A program made the position numbers and the translations under genes. Shown piece by piece: positions 1 through 10,829 of a stretch of 64,000 nucleotides of DNA. The notes beneath the pieces were generated by a model. That model was not told the origin of the DNA and did no database searches. It saw only the letters and a list, made by a program, of their open reading frames with translations. Position 1 is the first letter of the stretch, and the number at the start of each line of letters is the position of its first letter. The DNA lies in NCBI GenBank assembly GCA_031423015.1, contig JANPER010000221.1, positions 1-64,000 on the forward strand, read 5' to 3'. The stretch is from DATGPD01 sp031423015 (GTDB lineage: Bacteria; Planctomycetota; UBA1135; UBA2386).

Positions 1-98
1 GCTGCGCGTGCTGCTGCCGTTGCCGAGATCACGACAGGCTGATCGGCTGGCGACTGCCCGGCGAACCTCAGCCGCGATCACGCCACGGTGGCGTTTCG

Positions 99-368
99 AT
101 GCAGAATCTCGCCGCTGCACACGCTCACCGGAAGGACACAGCAAGGCTCGTCGCGGAGTACAAGGACATCCAGTCTGGACTCCTTGCAACCGCGAGCCTT
201 GGCCCGAGCATCGGCGGCGAGCATCGTGGTATCCGCTTGAACAGCGCAGAGATGATGCCCGCCGACGAGTTCGCCGAGTTCTTCGCGCGAGCGCGACGCT
301 TTGTGGAGGACGTATGCGCGTGGGCAGACGGGGAACTTGGGATGGCTGACGGCGACAACGAAGAGTGA
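99..368 (+). CDS. Hypothetical small protein, possibly partial at 5' end
   Basis: Unrecognised protein of at least 89 residues. The frame has no stop back to the left edge of the window, so this ATG may be internal and the gene may begin outside. The chain is rich in Ala, Glu and Arg, looks mostly helical and soluble, and ends in an acidic tail (DGDNEE). No family motif is visible. It lies about 135 bases from the 3' end of the decayed integrase, which runs on the other strand, and belongs to the integrated segment. An overlapping frame (8-349) is also open, so the choice of frame rests on composition only. Confidence 0.35.
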   Translation: MQNLAAAHAHRKDTARLVAEYKDIQSGLLATASLGPSIGGEHRGIRLNSAEMMPADEFAEFFARARRFVEDVCAWADGELGMADGDNEE

Positions 369-503
369 TCTGGTAGCGCAAGCGCCGAGGGCCGGGCATT
401 GGTTGGTCGACCAGTGGGGGGCGACCCCGCCACCCGACACGTCTCTCGGTGGTAGCATGGGGGACGTATGACTACGTTCACCGAGGGTTCCATTCGGAAA
501 GGG

Positions 504-1246
504 TCACCAGAGGTGTTCTTGGTCTGGCGATGGGGAGTCCTTCCCGCCTGCGCCCACCGGCGCGCACCCGAGGGCGAGAGCCGCGCGCCAATCCCCGCCC
601 TTGGGCTTGGGCCGGTGGATCGTGCCTTTCTCGAAGTCCACGTGTTCCCAGCGCACCGTCTTGGCGTTGGTCGAGCGCAGCCCGGTCAGCAGGATGAAGA
701 GCTGCAGCGCGCGGTTGAGTGCGTACGGCCCACTGTTCTCGGTGACCCGCGCGTGCCGGCTGGCGCACTCTGTCGGTCGAATGCTCGACAGAGGCCGGTC
801 GAGCCAGTCGGACAGGTGCCAGTCGGTCTCCTCGCGCACCGTCTCGACGGATCGCGGCGCCGCGCGCTTCGCCCGCATGGCGGCGCAGCACCACTCGCGC
901 GCCTCGCGCAGCGTCGTTCCGCGTGCGGCGGCCTCTCCCTTCTGGGCGTTCGGGTCGACGCCCTGGTCCATCTGCACCAGCAACTCGCGAGCGCGCTTGC
1001 GAGCTGCTGGTCAACGGTCCAAGTCGGGTAGCGCCCAACCTTGACGCGGCGCGTGCACCCGGCGACGTCTCGCTGCACGGAGAACGTGGCCGAGCTGCGG
1101 CGCACGGCCAGGAAGAAGCCGCGGTCCTCGGTGTCCCAGTACCACAGCTCGTTGGTGGGCGTCCCGTTCCAGTTGGTCGCGCCGGGCTCGGGCGGCTGAC
1201 AGCGCTGCTTGACGCTGGTCGCCGTGAGCTTGAACTTGTTCGTCAT
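504..1246 (-). pseudogene. Tyrosine recombinase (phage/P4-type integrase), frameshifted and truncated
   Basis: The N-terminal part starts at 1246 (MTNKFKLT) and reads like the arm-binding domain of P4-type integrases: a DRGFFLAVR strand, then RRVKVGRYPTWTVDQ. Around 1006-1012 the frame breaks. The continuation KRARELLVQMDQGVDP, the core-binding domain and the start of the catalytic domain (LLTGLRSTNAKTVRWEHVDF) lie in another frame that ends at 504. After the PKGGDW segment the sequence degenerates, so the HxxR box and the catalytic Tyr are absent. One missing base would explain the first lesion, but the C-terminal loss shows real decay. Intact relatives excise and integrate elements at tRNA genes, which fits the tRNA-like debris nearby. 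Confidence 0.8.
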
Positions 1247-1426
1247 CGAACAAGTCTGCCTCGCGCAAGAGCAGTGCGACGGATGCTGCGACGGGCGCCG
1301 GGAGCACTCGGTACCAAGTTGCGAGCAGCGGGGGCGTGTTGGGGGCGAAAGTTTTTCTTCAATCAGGTGTTCGGATTTGGCAAGGGACTGGTGTCGCATG
1401 TCTTGCCGCCGGTTTGGGGCCGGGCC

Positions 1427-2503
1427 ATGAACTCTCGCCAGCTCGACGTCAGATTCCGATCGTTCCTGGACGCCTGCCCTTGGGCTGAGAACATCGACCG
1501 CCTCACGTTGACGGAGGAGCAGCAACGCTCGCTGAAGGCGGACTATCTGATCGAGGAGCGTCGACTCGTCGTGGAGGTGAAGTCCGCCGACAAGGAGATG
1601 GGGCCAGACTTCGAGAAGGCGCTAGCACCTTTCATGGAGGAGAAGGACTGGCCTGTGTTCTATGGAAAAGCGAACGTCGCGCCGTTCCTTGAAGGTCACC
1701 CGCGCCGTAACGAGATAATGCCGGTGCTAATGGCCGCGGTCACGAAGGCGTTGGAAACGCAGATCAAGAAGGCGAACCAGCAGGTTCGAGCCACCAAGGA
1801 GACGTTTGGCCTTCCATCCAGCCAGGGCCTGGTCGTCTACCTGAACGACCGCACCGAGGTAGTTGCCCCCGACGTGGTAGCTCATCGTGTAGCTCGGATG
1901 TTCCAGAGCCGGCATGCCGACGGTCGGTTTCGCTACTCAAGCCTCCACGCCCTGTTGGTCATGAGCGAAGCGCACTACATCAGCGCCGGACCGGTTGCTC
2001 CCGCCGCACCATGCCTCTTCGTGGGTCGAGAGGGGCTACGCCCCGACGATCCGTCCAAGATCGGCAGCGACAGGATCGTGTCGGAGTGGGCGCGCCACAA
2101 CCACACCCCGCTGATGAAGTTGACGATCGAGGAGTTGTCCGAGCTGTCGTCGATTCAGCACCCGCTCAGCGCTCTGCGGCCGAGCGCTGCAACACAAAGG
2201 GCGGCCCTGCCCCAGAGGTGGATTCGGGAGTACGCGTCGGATCGCTACCTGCGCACGATGGTCGACGGTGACTTGACGAAGATCGGGGCAGCGTTGATCG
2301 GGAGGCTCGGGGCCAACTTCTTGAAGGGGTCTGCACTGAAGCTGTCGCAGGCGGAGGTCGCCGCGTTGTTCCGAGCGTTCATGCACTTCCAGGAGGAGAT
2401 GAAACTACGGGGGTTGGGGCTGCAGCGGATCATGATCGAGCACGGAGATCTCGCGAAGCAACTCATTCGCGGGCTGAGTGGGCGGAACCTGCCAGACGAC
2501 TGA
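1427..2503 (+). CDS. Orphan protein with PD-(D/E)xK-like N-terminal motif
   Basis: Protein of 358 residues with no family I can name. Residues 36-53 contain D39, then E50-V-K52 on a hydrophobic strand (LVVEVKS), the arrangement of a PD-(D/E)xK nuclease core. Downstream are a helical segment (about 95-125), a mixed region, and a helical C-terminus. No signal peptide or membrane segment is seen. The frame is open upstream to 923, but that part overlaps the integrase in antisense and reads as low-quality Arg/Pro-rich sequence, so the ATG at 1427 is preferred. It is divergent from the integrase and stands alone in the mobile segment. A nuclease or defence role is inferred only from motif and context. 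Confidence 0.7.
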   Translation: MNSRQLDVRFRSFLDACPWAENIDRLTLTEEQQRSLKADYLIEERRLVVEVKSADKEMGPDFEKALAPFMEEKDWPVFYGKANVAPFLEGHPRRNEIMPVLMAAVTKALETQIKKANQQVRATKETFGLPSSQGLVVYLNDRTEVVAPDVVAHRVARMFQSRHADGRFRYSSLHALLVMSEAHYISAGPVAPAAPCLFVGREGLRPDDPSKIGSDRIVSEWARHNHTPLMKLTIEELSELSSIQHPLSALRPSAATQRAALPQRWIREYASDRYLRTMVDGDLTKIGAALIGRLGANFLKGSALKLSQAEVAALFRAFMHFQEEMKLRGLGLQRIMIEHGDLAKQLIRGLSGRNLPDD

Positions 2504-2636
2504 CCACCGTGAGCTTCCTTTCTTGGGCGCCCGCTTCCGCAAGGCCATCGAAGGGTCCTGAAACCGCGTTCACCGGGGCGTGCCCGGGGCGAACCGCGCG
2601 TCGCAATCCCGAGCGCCGGCGCCAGTTGGGGCCAGT

Positions 2637-2706
2637 TGGGGCGCACCCGGTGCCGACTTGGCAGCCGTTAGAAAAGCGGTGCTCTATCCAGCTGAGCCGC
2701 GGGCGC
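2637..2706 (-). pseudogene. Degenerate tRNA-Arg(UCU)-like sequence
   Basis: On the minus strand, from 2706, the first 39 bases match the layout of a bacterial tRNA-Arg: a GCGCCCG acceptor strand, a D arm with GCTC and GAGC stems, half of an anticodon stem (CCGCT) and the loop TTTCTAA with anticodon TCT. The rest is damaged. The 3' anticodon strand does not pair, the T arm is reduced to a small TGCC/GGCA hairpin without TTCGA, and the acceptor complement has an extra base before CCCA. The total is about 70 bases where about 77 are expected. This is more likely a remnant left by integration than a working tRNA. Confidence 0.5.
2674..2690. repeat. 17-base direct repeat, copy 1 (inside tRNA-Arg remnant)
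   Basis: The 17 bases aagcggtgctctatcca are identical to those at 2974-2990. They correspond to the D-arm/anticodon-arm junction of tRNA-Arg on the minus strand. The two copies start exactly 300 bases apart. Confidence 0.75.
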
Positions 2707-2973
2707 CCTTGCGTCTTGCAATCGTACCCGATCACGCGCCCATCTTGCTCCGGCCGGAACGCGCATGGGCAACGCTGGTGCCACTCAATCGCCGCGTCGG
2801 CCACCCCGCGCACGGCATCAACCACCTCGGCGCTTGGGGCGCGCAGGGCGGCGAGATCATGGCGGCGCGGCTACGGCTCGCGTCATGTTGCACTACGACT
2901 CGATGACCCGGCGCGTGAGGAGGAACCGCAGCTAGGGCCTTGGCGGCGCACTGGGGCCATCGCGGCAGTCAGG

Positions 2974-2990
2974 AAGCGGTGCTCTATCCA
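2974..2990. repeat. 17-base direct repeat, copy 2 (isolated tRNA-Arg fragment)
   Basis: Second copy of the tRNA-Arg-derived 17 bases. The flanks differ from copy 1: the 5' half of the tRNA is missing and the sequence after the anticodon stem diverges quickly. It may be an old crossover or att relic. Confidence 0.7.
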
Positions 2991-3023
2991 TGCGTTTCGC
3001 CATGCCGTCAGTACAGTGCTACC

Positions 3024-3719
3024 ATGAGACGTATGACTGCATTCGTCGATGCTCCCGCTGGGAACGGGTCCCACCCCGCCCCCCATTCCCACGCCACTTT
3101 GAGACCCCTTGAGACGCGCCCTGGTGTCTACGGCTCAGCCGAACTGACGCCGGAGTTCCTGCCGTCGCCGCAACGGCAGCTCGCTCTCAAGGAGCGGCAA
3201 CTGGCCAAGGCGGTCGAACATGTGGTGACTGCACCCGCGCCCACGATGGCGAGCCTGGCCGCCGAACTGGGCGTTGCCAGGGCCACCGCCTACCGGATCG
3301 TGGGAATGCCCGCGTTCCAGTCCATGCTGCGGGAAGCCCTGACCGGTCGGTTGGCGGTGACGGTGCAGAAGGCCTTCTCAGTGGTCGAGCACACCATGGA
3401 AACCGGCTCGCCCAATCTCAGGTTGCGGGCGGCGCAGTTCCTGATCGAGCGGCACGACAAGCTGTCCGCCGTCGCGATGGCGGGTCCCGCGGCGGGGACG
3501 AACGCGACGAAGGTTGCCGAGGCGATGATGCAGCTGGAGAAGATCCGAGTCAGGAGGGCAGTCGACCGAGCGTTCCCGCAGGATCTGCCCCCTGAGGTCC
3601 AGGCGATCCGCGATCGGGTCCGCGTGGCCCTCTCGCTCACCACCGGCGTGAGGGCCGCGGAGGATGAGCTACTTGACGGGGCACTCGAATGCGACGAACC
3701 GACCGACGCGTCCGAATGA
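3024..3719 (+). CDS. HTH protein resembling phage terminase small subunit
   Basis: Protein of 231 residues from the ATG at 3024 (a second in-frame ATG lies at 3033). After a variable Pro/His-rich N-terminus it has a homeodomain-like helix-turn-helix around residues 72-97 (TMASLAAELGVARATAYRIV). A helical region resembling the central part of small terminases or DNA-packaging HTH proteins follows (LRAAQFLIERHDKLS), and the tail is acidic (EDELLDGALECD). Small terminases recognise phage DNA for packaging, but no large terminase is nearby, so a regulatory role in the element is equally possible. The frame is open upstream to 2940, but that part overlaps the tRNA fragment and is unlikely to be coding. 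Confidence 0.6.
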   Translation: MRRMTAFVDAPAGNGSHPAPHSHATLRPLETRPGVYGSAELTPEFLPSPQRQLALKERQLAKAVEHVVTAPAPTMASLAAELGVARATAYRIVGMPAFQSMLREALTGRLAVTVQKAFSVVEHTMETGSPNLRLRAAQFLIERHDKLSAVAMAGPAAGTNATKVAEAMMQLEKIRVRRAVDRAFPQDLPPEVQAIRDRVRVALSLTTGVRAAEDELLDGALECDEPTDASE

Positions 3720-3835
3720 CAAGCACCCTCGACTAGCGCGCAAGGACGGGAGCATCACCGGGTCGATCTCGAACTGCCGCGAGAAGCGCCCGCGCTACAT
3801 CCACGCTGGGCTTCAGCGAGCCCTACCGGCGAAGC

Positions 3836-3885
3836 CTGCGGAGGACGAACTGCTCGATGCCGCTCTCGAAACGGATCACGGCTAG
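3836..3885 (+). pseudogene. Duplicated C-terminal tail of the HTH gene
   Basis: The translation AEDELLDAALETDHG repeats the end of the preceding HTH protein (AEDELLDGALECDEP), with matching nucleotide similarity between about 3657-3696 and 3838-3876. It sits at the end of a 73-codon frame (3664-3885) that overlaps the HTH gene's stop and otherwise resembles nothing. The simplest reading is the last trace of a tandem duplicate whose body has been lost. A functional 73-residue protein is less likely. Confidence 0.4.
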
Positions 3886-3949
3886 CCGTGTTGGGTTGGA
3901 ACGCCATCCGGTAGCCGTCGGGCGACTCGCGGTGGTCTAGTTGGCTCCC

Positions 3950-4324
3950 ATGGTCCTACCATCCCATCGTGTCGAGCTGGCATCCGTGCTCGACGTCCTC
4001 CTTTCCGAGAACCTGACCGACATCAAGACGGCCGCGACCGACGCGGGGTTACCTCGTTTGTCCTATTGGGCTGTGCTTCGCGCATGGCGGTCCGGCCGGC
4101 TGGAAGCCTTGAAGATCGGCGGTCGAGTGCATACGTCCGCAGCGGCGATCAAGCGGTGGATCACTCGCTCCAACGAACACCTGCTTGACAAGCCCGCGTT
4201 GCCAGAGCGGCGTCGAGGACGGCGGGCGCGACCCGTCACGAGCGAGGCTGCGAGGCGCTACTTGGAGTCGCGTGGTCTTAGGATCGGTAATGCCGGCGTC
4301 TCGGCGGATGGCAACGAGACCTAG
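3950..4324 (+). CDS. DUF1580-like DNA-binding (excisionase-type) protein
   Basis: Protein of 124 residues. The central part (roughly 30-65) reads as a winged-helix segment with a Trp-rich recognition region and the string LEALKIGGRVHTSAAAIKRW. This follows the pattern of DUF1580 and related excisionase-like proteins common in Planctomycetota (a 'LE..r.GG..yTS..AL.rf' signature). The C-terminal third is Arg-rich and probably binds nucleic acid. The ATG at 3950 is preferred over the in-frame TTG at 3941. Its place between the decayed integrase and the duplicated tRNA end suggests a directionality factor or regulator of the element. Confidence 0.6.
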   Translation: MVLPSHRVELASVLDVLLSENLTDIKTAATDAGLPRLSYWAVLRAWRSGRLEALKIGGRVHTSAAAIKRWITRSNEHLLDKPALPERRRGRRARPVTSEAARRYLESRGLRIGNAGVSADGNET

Positions 4325-4432
4325 CCGTACTTGCGTCGGTGATGGGGCTCGTTCCCAAGGAGTGGATTGTCCACGTTTGAACGCGCTCGCTCGCGAAACC
4401 GCCCAGAACCACGTGTGCGTACGTGAAAGCGC

Positions 4433-4460
4433 TTGTCACTAACGCGCGGTCAGTTAGAGT
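4433..4460 (+). promoter_or_regulatory. Possible sigma-70 promoter
   Basis: TTGTCA (4433-4438) and TAGAGT (4455-4460) are separated by 16 bases, matching the -35 and -10 consensus at 5/6 and 4/6 positions. Transcription would run into the duplicated tRNA end, with no gene downstream on this strand. It could be a chance match or a leftover of a lost element gene. Confidence 0.2.
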
Positions 4461-4526
4461 GCGGAAGTCTCGCTGGTTCCGTGCGTTCGCAAGGTCGTTC
4501 AAACACGGCTTCGCAATGCTGAGGTC

Positions 4527-4554
4527 AGGGGTCCGACTCCCCTCGCCTCCACCA
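4527..4554 (+). repeat. tRNA/tmRNA 3'-end copy (att site)
   Basis: The bases form a T stem AGGGG/CCCCT around a seven-base loop TCCGACT, followed by an acceptor strand CGCCTCC, a discriminator A and an encoded CCA. No matching 5' strand (GGAGGCG or GGGGGCG) lies within the preceding 100 bases, so this is only the 3' end. Endings of the type CGCCTCCACCA are common in tmRNA (ssrA), a frequent integration target. It marks the right boundary of the element, and the complete gene is expected to the left of the window. Confidence 0.7.
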
Positions 4555-4659
4555 ATCTAACTGCAACGGCCAATGCACGTTGCGTCCTTCGATCGACCTG
4601 GCGGTGCGGTCCGTAAGGGGCTCGGAACGGGTGCCACACCCTCTCCTTGAGCCATGGCT

Positions 4660-5376
4660 TCAGCAACAGCCGCCCGCAGTGCAGCTCGCGCCCTCCGCCA
4701 GCAGATCCGGCATCGCGCCCAACTCGTTCCAGGCTTGCGTCAGCGCACCCAGCAGAACATTCGCAGGCTGCGCGCCCGAGGCCGCGTATCTGCCACCTAC
4801 CATGAAGAACGGCACGCCGCGAATGCCGAGCTCGGTCGCCCTGCCTTCTTCGACACGTACCTCCGCGCCGAACCTGTCGCTCGTCAGCACCGCGCGCACC
4901 TCGTCGGCATCCAGCCCCGCGCTGCTCGCGAGGCGCACGAGCGTCTCGGGATCGCCGATCGGTTCGCCCTCGGTCAAGTAACCGCGGAGGAAGCGCTCCT
5001 TCACTGCGCCCTGCACGCGTCGCTCGGCGGCGAGGTGCAGCACGCGGTGCGCGTCGAAGGTGTTTCCGGGCCGGATGCGCTCGAAGTCGAAGTCGAGGCC
5101 GTCGGCCTGCGCGACGTCTACCATCCGCGTGATCATTTCCTGCGCCTGGGCCAGCGACGAGCCGTACTTCTGCGCCAGTCGCTCGGCGTAGGGCGTGCGG
5201 TCGCGCTCGCGCGGCGCCGTGGGATCGAGTTCGAAGGCGCGCCACGCGACCTCGACGTCGTTGCTGTGCGGGAAGGTCGCGAGGGCCGCTTCGAGCCGGC
5301 GCTTGCCCACGTAGCACCACGGGCATGCGATGTCAGACCACACGTCGACACGGAGCTTCTTCAGGGGGATCGCCAT
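4660..5376 (-). CDS. DsbA-family oxidoreductase, FrnE type
   Basis: Protein of 238 residues with a thioredoxin-like fold. The redox motif C18-P-W-C21 follows the first strand (VDVWSDIACPWC), and a helical insertion spans about 45-165, as in FrnE/DsbA proteins. The cis-Pro loop is GIRGVPFFMV (about 187-196). There is no signal peptide, so it should act in the cytoplasm as a dithiol oxidoreductase or isomerase; members of this family are linked to oxidative and metal stress. The C-terminus ends in an unusual Cys-rich CTAGGCC string. It is the last gene of a minus-strand run after transaldolase and carB, and the first gene right of the att junction. Confidence 0.9.
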   Translation of the reverse strand: MAIPLKKLRVDVWSDIACPWCYVGKRRLEAALATFPHSNDVEVAWRAFELDPTAPRERDRTPYAERLAQKYGSSLAQAQEMITRMVDVAQADGLDFDFERIRPGNTFDAHRVLHLAAERRVQGAVKERFLRGYLTEGEPIGDPETLVRLASSAGLDADEVRAVLTSDRFGAEVRVEEGRATELGIRGVPFFMVGGRYAASGAQPANVLLGALTQAWNELGAMPDLLAEGASCTAGGCC

Positions 5377-5434
5377 GGCTACAGCGGTGACACCACGGGT
5401 CGGACGGCGGCGCGGGTGATCACGGCCAGGAGGC

Positions 5435-6727
5435 CTACAGGAAACGGCGAATCCGGTCGTCCAGCGCCTTCTGATCCACCGCGAAGCTCTGCAGCGCTGA
5501 CTCGGTGAAGATGGCGTCCCAGTCGGTCGTGCCCTTGCGCGCGCGCTCGGCCCAGCGATCGAGCGCGGGGATCTTGCCGTCCTTGATGATCGCAGCGCTG
5601 TCCTCGGCGCTCAGCTCGGGGAACAGGCCTGGCACGCCGTGCTCGCTCAGGAAGGCGCGCAGCGTGTCGGCGTTCATCGCATCGATGTTCTGCTTGGCGA
5701 GCACGGCCATCGCGTCCTTCATCTTGCCGCCCTGATTCCAGAGCACGTCGAAGCCCTCGCGCGCCGCGTCGAAGCCCGCCTTGAAGGTCACCTTCGGATC
5801 CTCGGCGGTGCGATTGCTGATCGATGCTGGCGGCAGGTTGAGCTTGATGTACTCGGCAGCCGCCGCGGTGGGGATGGTCAGCGTGTCGAGGCCGGCGAGG
5901 TCGGCGACCTGCCTGCCGGTGCGGATCGAAGCGCCGATCTGCTTGACGTTCAGTTTTTGGGCGGCGTTTACCTGCCGCAGCAGGCGCTGGCTCGACAGCG
6001 TCGCCTTCTCGCCCACGTTGTCGCCGTCGCCCAGCTTGCGGTCGATCACGAACGCGTTGAGCCGGCCCATGAACACGTTCACCCAGGCCGGGCGGGCCAC
6101 CAGCGCGATCAGCCAGTTCTGCCGCGCCGAGAAGCCGAGCGTGAAGTTCAGCCGGATTCCGTCCTTGCTCAGGCGTCGCGCGGCGAACAGGCCGCCGGGC
6201 GTGAGCGGCACCTTGACGATGAAGCGGTCGGGGCAGATCGCGTGGAAGCGCTTGCCGTAGCGGTAGCTGGCCTCCGGATCATTGGCGACATCGGTGTGTA
6301 GCTCCACGCTGACGTCAGCGTCGAACGTGCGCACCAGCTTCAGTCCATGCACGGCGTTGAGGATGAACGCGATCTCCTGCACCAGTTGCGCGTCGCCGAC
6401 ATTGGCGATGGCCTGCCGCAGCAAGGTCGCCGCCTTGGGCACCATCTGGTCGTAGATGCCCTTCTGCACCTCCTTGTTGAGGAGCGTGTTGTTGGTGGTG
6501 AGCGCCGTGAACTCCTTGGTCCACAGCTGCTGCGTCGCTTCCACGTCGCCGGTGTCGAGCCACAGCGCCGTGCCCGCCTTCGCCATCGCCGCCCACTGCG
6601 GCGAGGTTTTGAAGCCGGCGCGCAGCGTCTTGCTTGGTGCGGTGTGCCCCTCGAGGCAGAAGGCGGCGATCTGCTTGGCCGCCGGGGAGTCGTGAAGAGG
6701 AACCTGCGCGGTCGTGGTCTTGATCAT
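5435..6727 (-). CDS. tal: Transaldolase family protein
   Basis: Protein of 430 residues from the ATG at 6727; an in-frame start 30 bases upstream is also open. The (beta/alpha)8 transaldolase signature is visible: an early Asp strand (TFDADVSVEL), the Schiff-base Lys in FIVKVPLT, then LNFTLGFSARQ and the late SIRTGRQVADLAGLDTLTIP. It transfers a dihydroxyacetone unit between sugar phosphates in the pentose phosphate pathway. At 430 residues it is longer than the classic 316-380, with an extended C-terminal helical part. It lies between carB and the FrnE gene on the same strand, with a gap of about 120 bases after carB that could hold its own promoter. Confidence 0.85.
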   Translation of the reverse strand: MIKTTTAQVPLHDSPAAKQIAAFCLEGHTAPSKTLRAGFKTSPQWAAMAKAGTALWLDTGDVEATQQLWTKEFTALTTNNTLLNKEVQKGIYDQMVPKAATLLRQAIANVGDAQLVQEIAFILNAVHGLKLVRTFDADVSVELHTDVANDPEASYRYGKRFHAICPDRFIVKVPLTPGGLFAARRLSKDGIRLNFTLGFSARQNWLIALVARPAWVNVFMGRLNAFVIDRKLGDGDNVGEKATLSSQRLLRQVNAAQKLNVKQIGASIRTGRQVADLAGLDTLTIPTAAAAEYIKLNLPPASISNRTAEDPKVTFKAGFDAAREGFDVLWNQGGKMKDAMAVLAKQNIDAMNADTLRAFLSEHGVPGLFPELSAEDSAAIIKDGKIPALDRWAERARKGTTDWDAIFTESALQSFAVDQKALDDRIRRFL

Positions 6728-6848
6728 GTTTGTCCGCCAAAGGAGTCGCGACGCCACCGCCGCGCGCCAGCCTCATGCTACGGCCCGACGCCACCGGATC
6801 CACCTTCTCGAACGTCGGGTCGTGGTCGAGACGGTGATCGGCGAAGTC

Positions 6849-10136
<3,288 letters not shown>

Positions 10137-10334
10137 GGTTTCGCCGCGGACTAGAGCAGAGGAAGTTGGGCGCGGCGAGCAAAAAGAAAGGCGCGGCGGG
10201 CACGAGCTGTGACGGCTTCGCGCGGGTGAGCCACGGATCGACCAACGGTTGTGGCCCGCTCGTAACCGTTCACGGGGCGAAGCTCCGGGGCCTCGTGCTC
10301 CTGTGCCAACAGGCCGCACCCGTGCTTGCGCCGG

Positions 10335-10541
10335 TCACTCCGCTGGTCGCACGCGGATGCGGTTCGCGGTCACCGTGATGAGTGCACCGCTGGCAAGGGT
10401 GGCCGCATGCTTCACCAGGACCAGCAGGCAACGCTGCACCAAGGTGTCCAAGGGCAGCGTGACCAGTCGAACGATGCCCCGGTGCCGCCTGCGCTTGAGC
10501 ACCGCGAGCGTGCCGAAGTCCTTGTCGAGGAGGATCAGCAC
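10335..10541 (-). pseudogene. DUF5615 PIN-like toxin, N-terminus missing
   Basis: The 68 codons match the C-terminal half of DUF5615 PIN-like toxins: a conserved LDKDFGTL motif, a GIVRL strand, a helix and a final strand pattern ending in IRVRP. Complete members have about 110-120 residues and begin with a strand and helix carrying acidic active-site residues (typically MK.L.DENL), which are absent here. The frame opens with GTG at 10541, just after the stop of the DUF433 gene. The toxin is therefore probably inactive, the first 45-50 residues having been deleted. Alternatively, the start of the gene has been reshaped and the product is a small remnant. Confidence 0.65.
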
Positions 10542-10544
10542 GGA

Positions 10545-10829
10545 TCAGGGGCCGACCGGTTCCACGCGCTCGTTGCCCACGAGCCGTCGTGCAAACAGCA
10601 GGCAGGCGCGGATGTCGTCGCCGTCGAGCCACGGATAGCCACGGAGGATCGTCTCGGTCGAGTCGCCGGCCGCAAGCATGCCCAGGACGTGCTCCACCGC
10701 CAGACGACGGCCTCGCACGATGGGCTTCCCACCGAAGATCCGCGGATTGAAGGTGATCCGCTTGAGGAGCTGGTCTTCGCCGACGGGCTTGCGTGCGCGG
10801 GAGCTGGCCATTGGCGACGATGCTACCAT
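10545..10829 (-). CDS. DUF433 antitoxin-like protein
   Basis: Protein of 94 residues. Residues 22-80 carry the DUF433 pattern: RITFNPRIFGGKPIVRGRRL, a helix (VEHVLGMLAAGDS), then TETILRGYPWLDGDDIRACLLFA, a winged HTH similar to VapB-like antitoxins. DUF433 proteins usually sit directly upstream of DUF5615 toxins and are thought to neutralise them and repress the operon. Here the partner follows after only a few bases but lacks its N-terminal half. The start at 10829 is the first ATG of an extended Ser/Arg-rich leader; M7 is an alternative. Confidence 0.8.
   Translation of the reverse strand: MVASSPMASSRARKPVGEDQLLKRITFNPRIFGGKPIVRGRRLAVEHVLGMLAAGDSTETILRGYPWLDGDDIRACLLFARRLVGNERVEPVGP

Larger units (their letters stand above)
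2504..3023. other. Gene-free stretch with tRNA-Arg debris
   Basis: No credible gene is seen in these 520 bases. The stretch holds the tRNA-Arg-like remnant at 2637-2706 (minus), a second shorter copy at 2974-2990, and a tandem pair of a 10-base unit (gccagttggg) at 2621-2640. It separates the nuclease-like gene from the HTH gene and looks like an accretion point for integration events. Confidence 0.5.
1..4554. mobile_element. Decayed integrative element (right end and interior)
   Basis: The segment holds a broken tyrosine integrase (504-1246), a terminase-small-subunit-like HTH protein, an excisionase-like DUF1580 protein, an orphan nuclease-like protein, tRNA-like debris, and a duplicated tRNA/tmRNA 3' end at 4527-4554. 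Right of that point the genes become housekeeping (FrnE, transaldolase, CarB). Elements that enter a tRNA or tmRNA 3' end leave a complete gene on one side and a short 3' copy on the other, so the intact target should lie left of the window. The left boundary is not visible. No structural phage genes, replication gene or intact recombinase is seen, so the element is probably immobile. Confidence 0.6.
4325..4659. other. Junction region without genes
   Basis: No credible coding sequence is seen in these 335 bases. The stretch holds a promoter-like pair at 4433-4460 and the duplicated tRNA/tmRNA 3' end at 4527-4554, and ends at the stop codon of the convergent FrnE gene. Confidence 0.5.

Noticed and set aside
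923..1426. Upstream extension of the nuclease-like gene to 923
   Set aside because: The extension overlaps the integrase in antisense and is Arg/Pro/Gly-rich shadow sequence; the ATG at 1427 begins a normal-looking protein.
4440..4554. A complete tRNA or tmRNA ending at 4554
   Set aside because: No 5' acceptor strand able to pair with CGCCTCC, and no D or anticodon arm upstream; only the T arm and 3' end are present.
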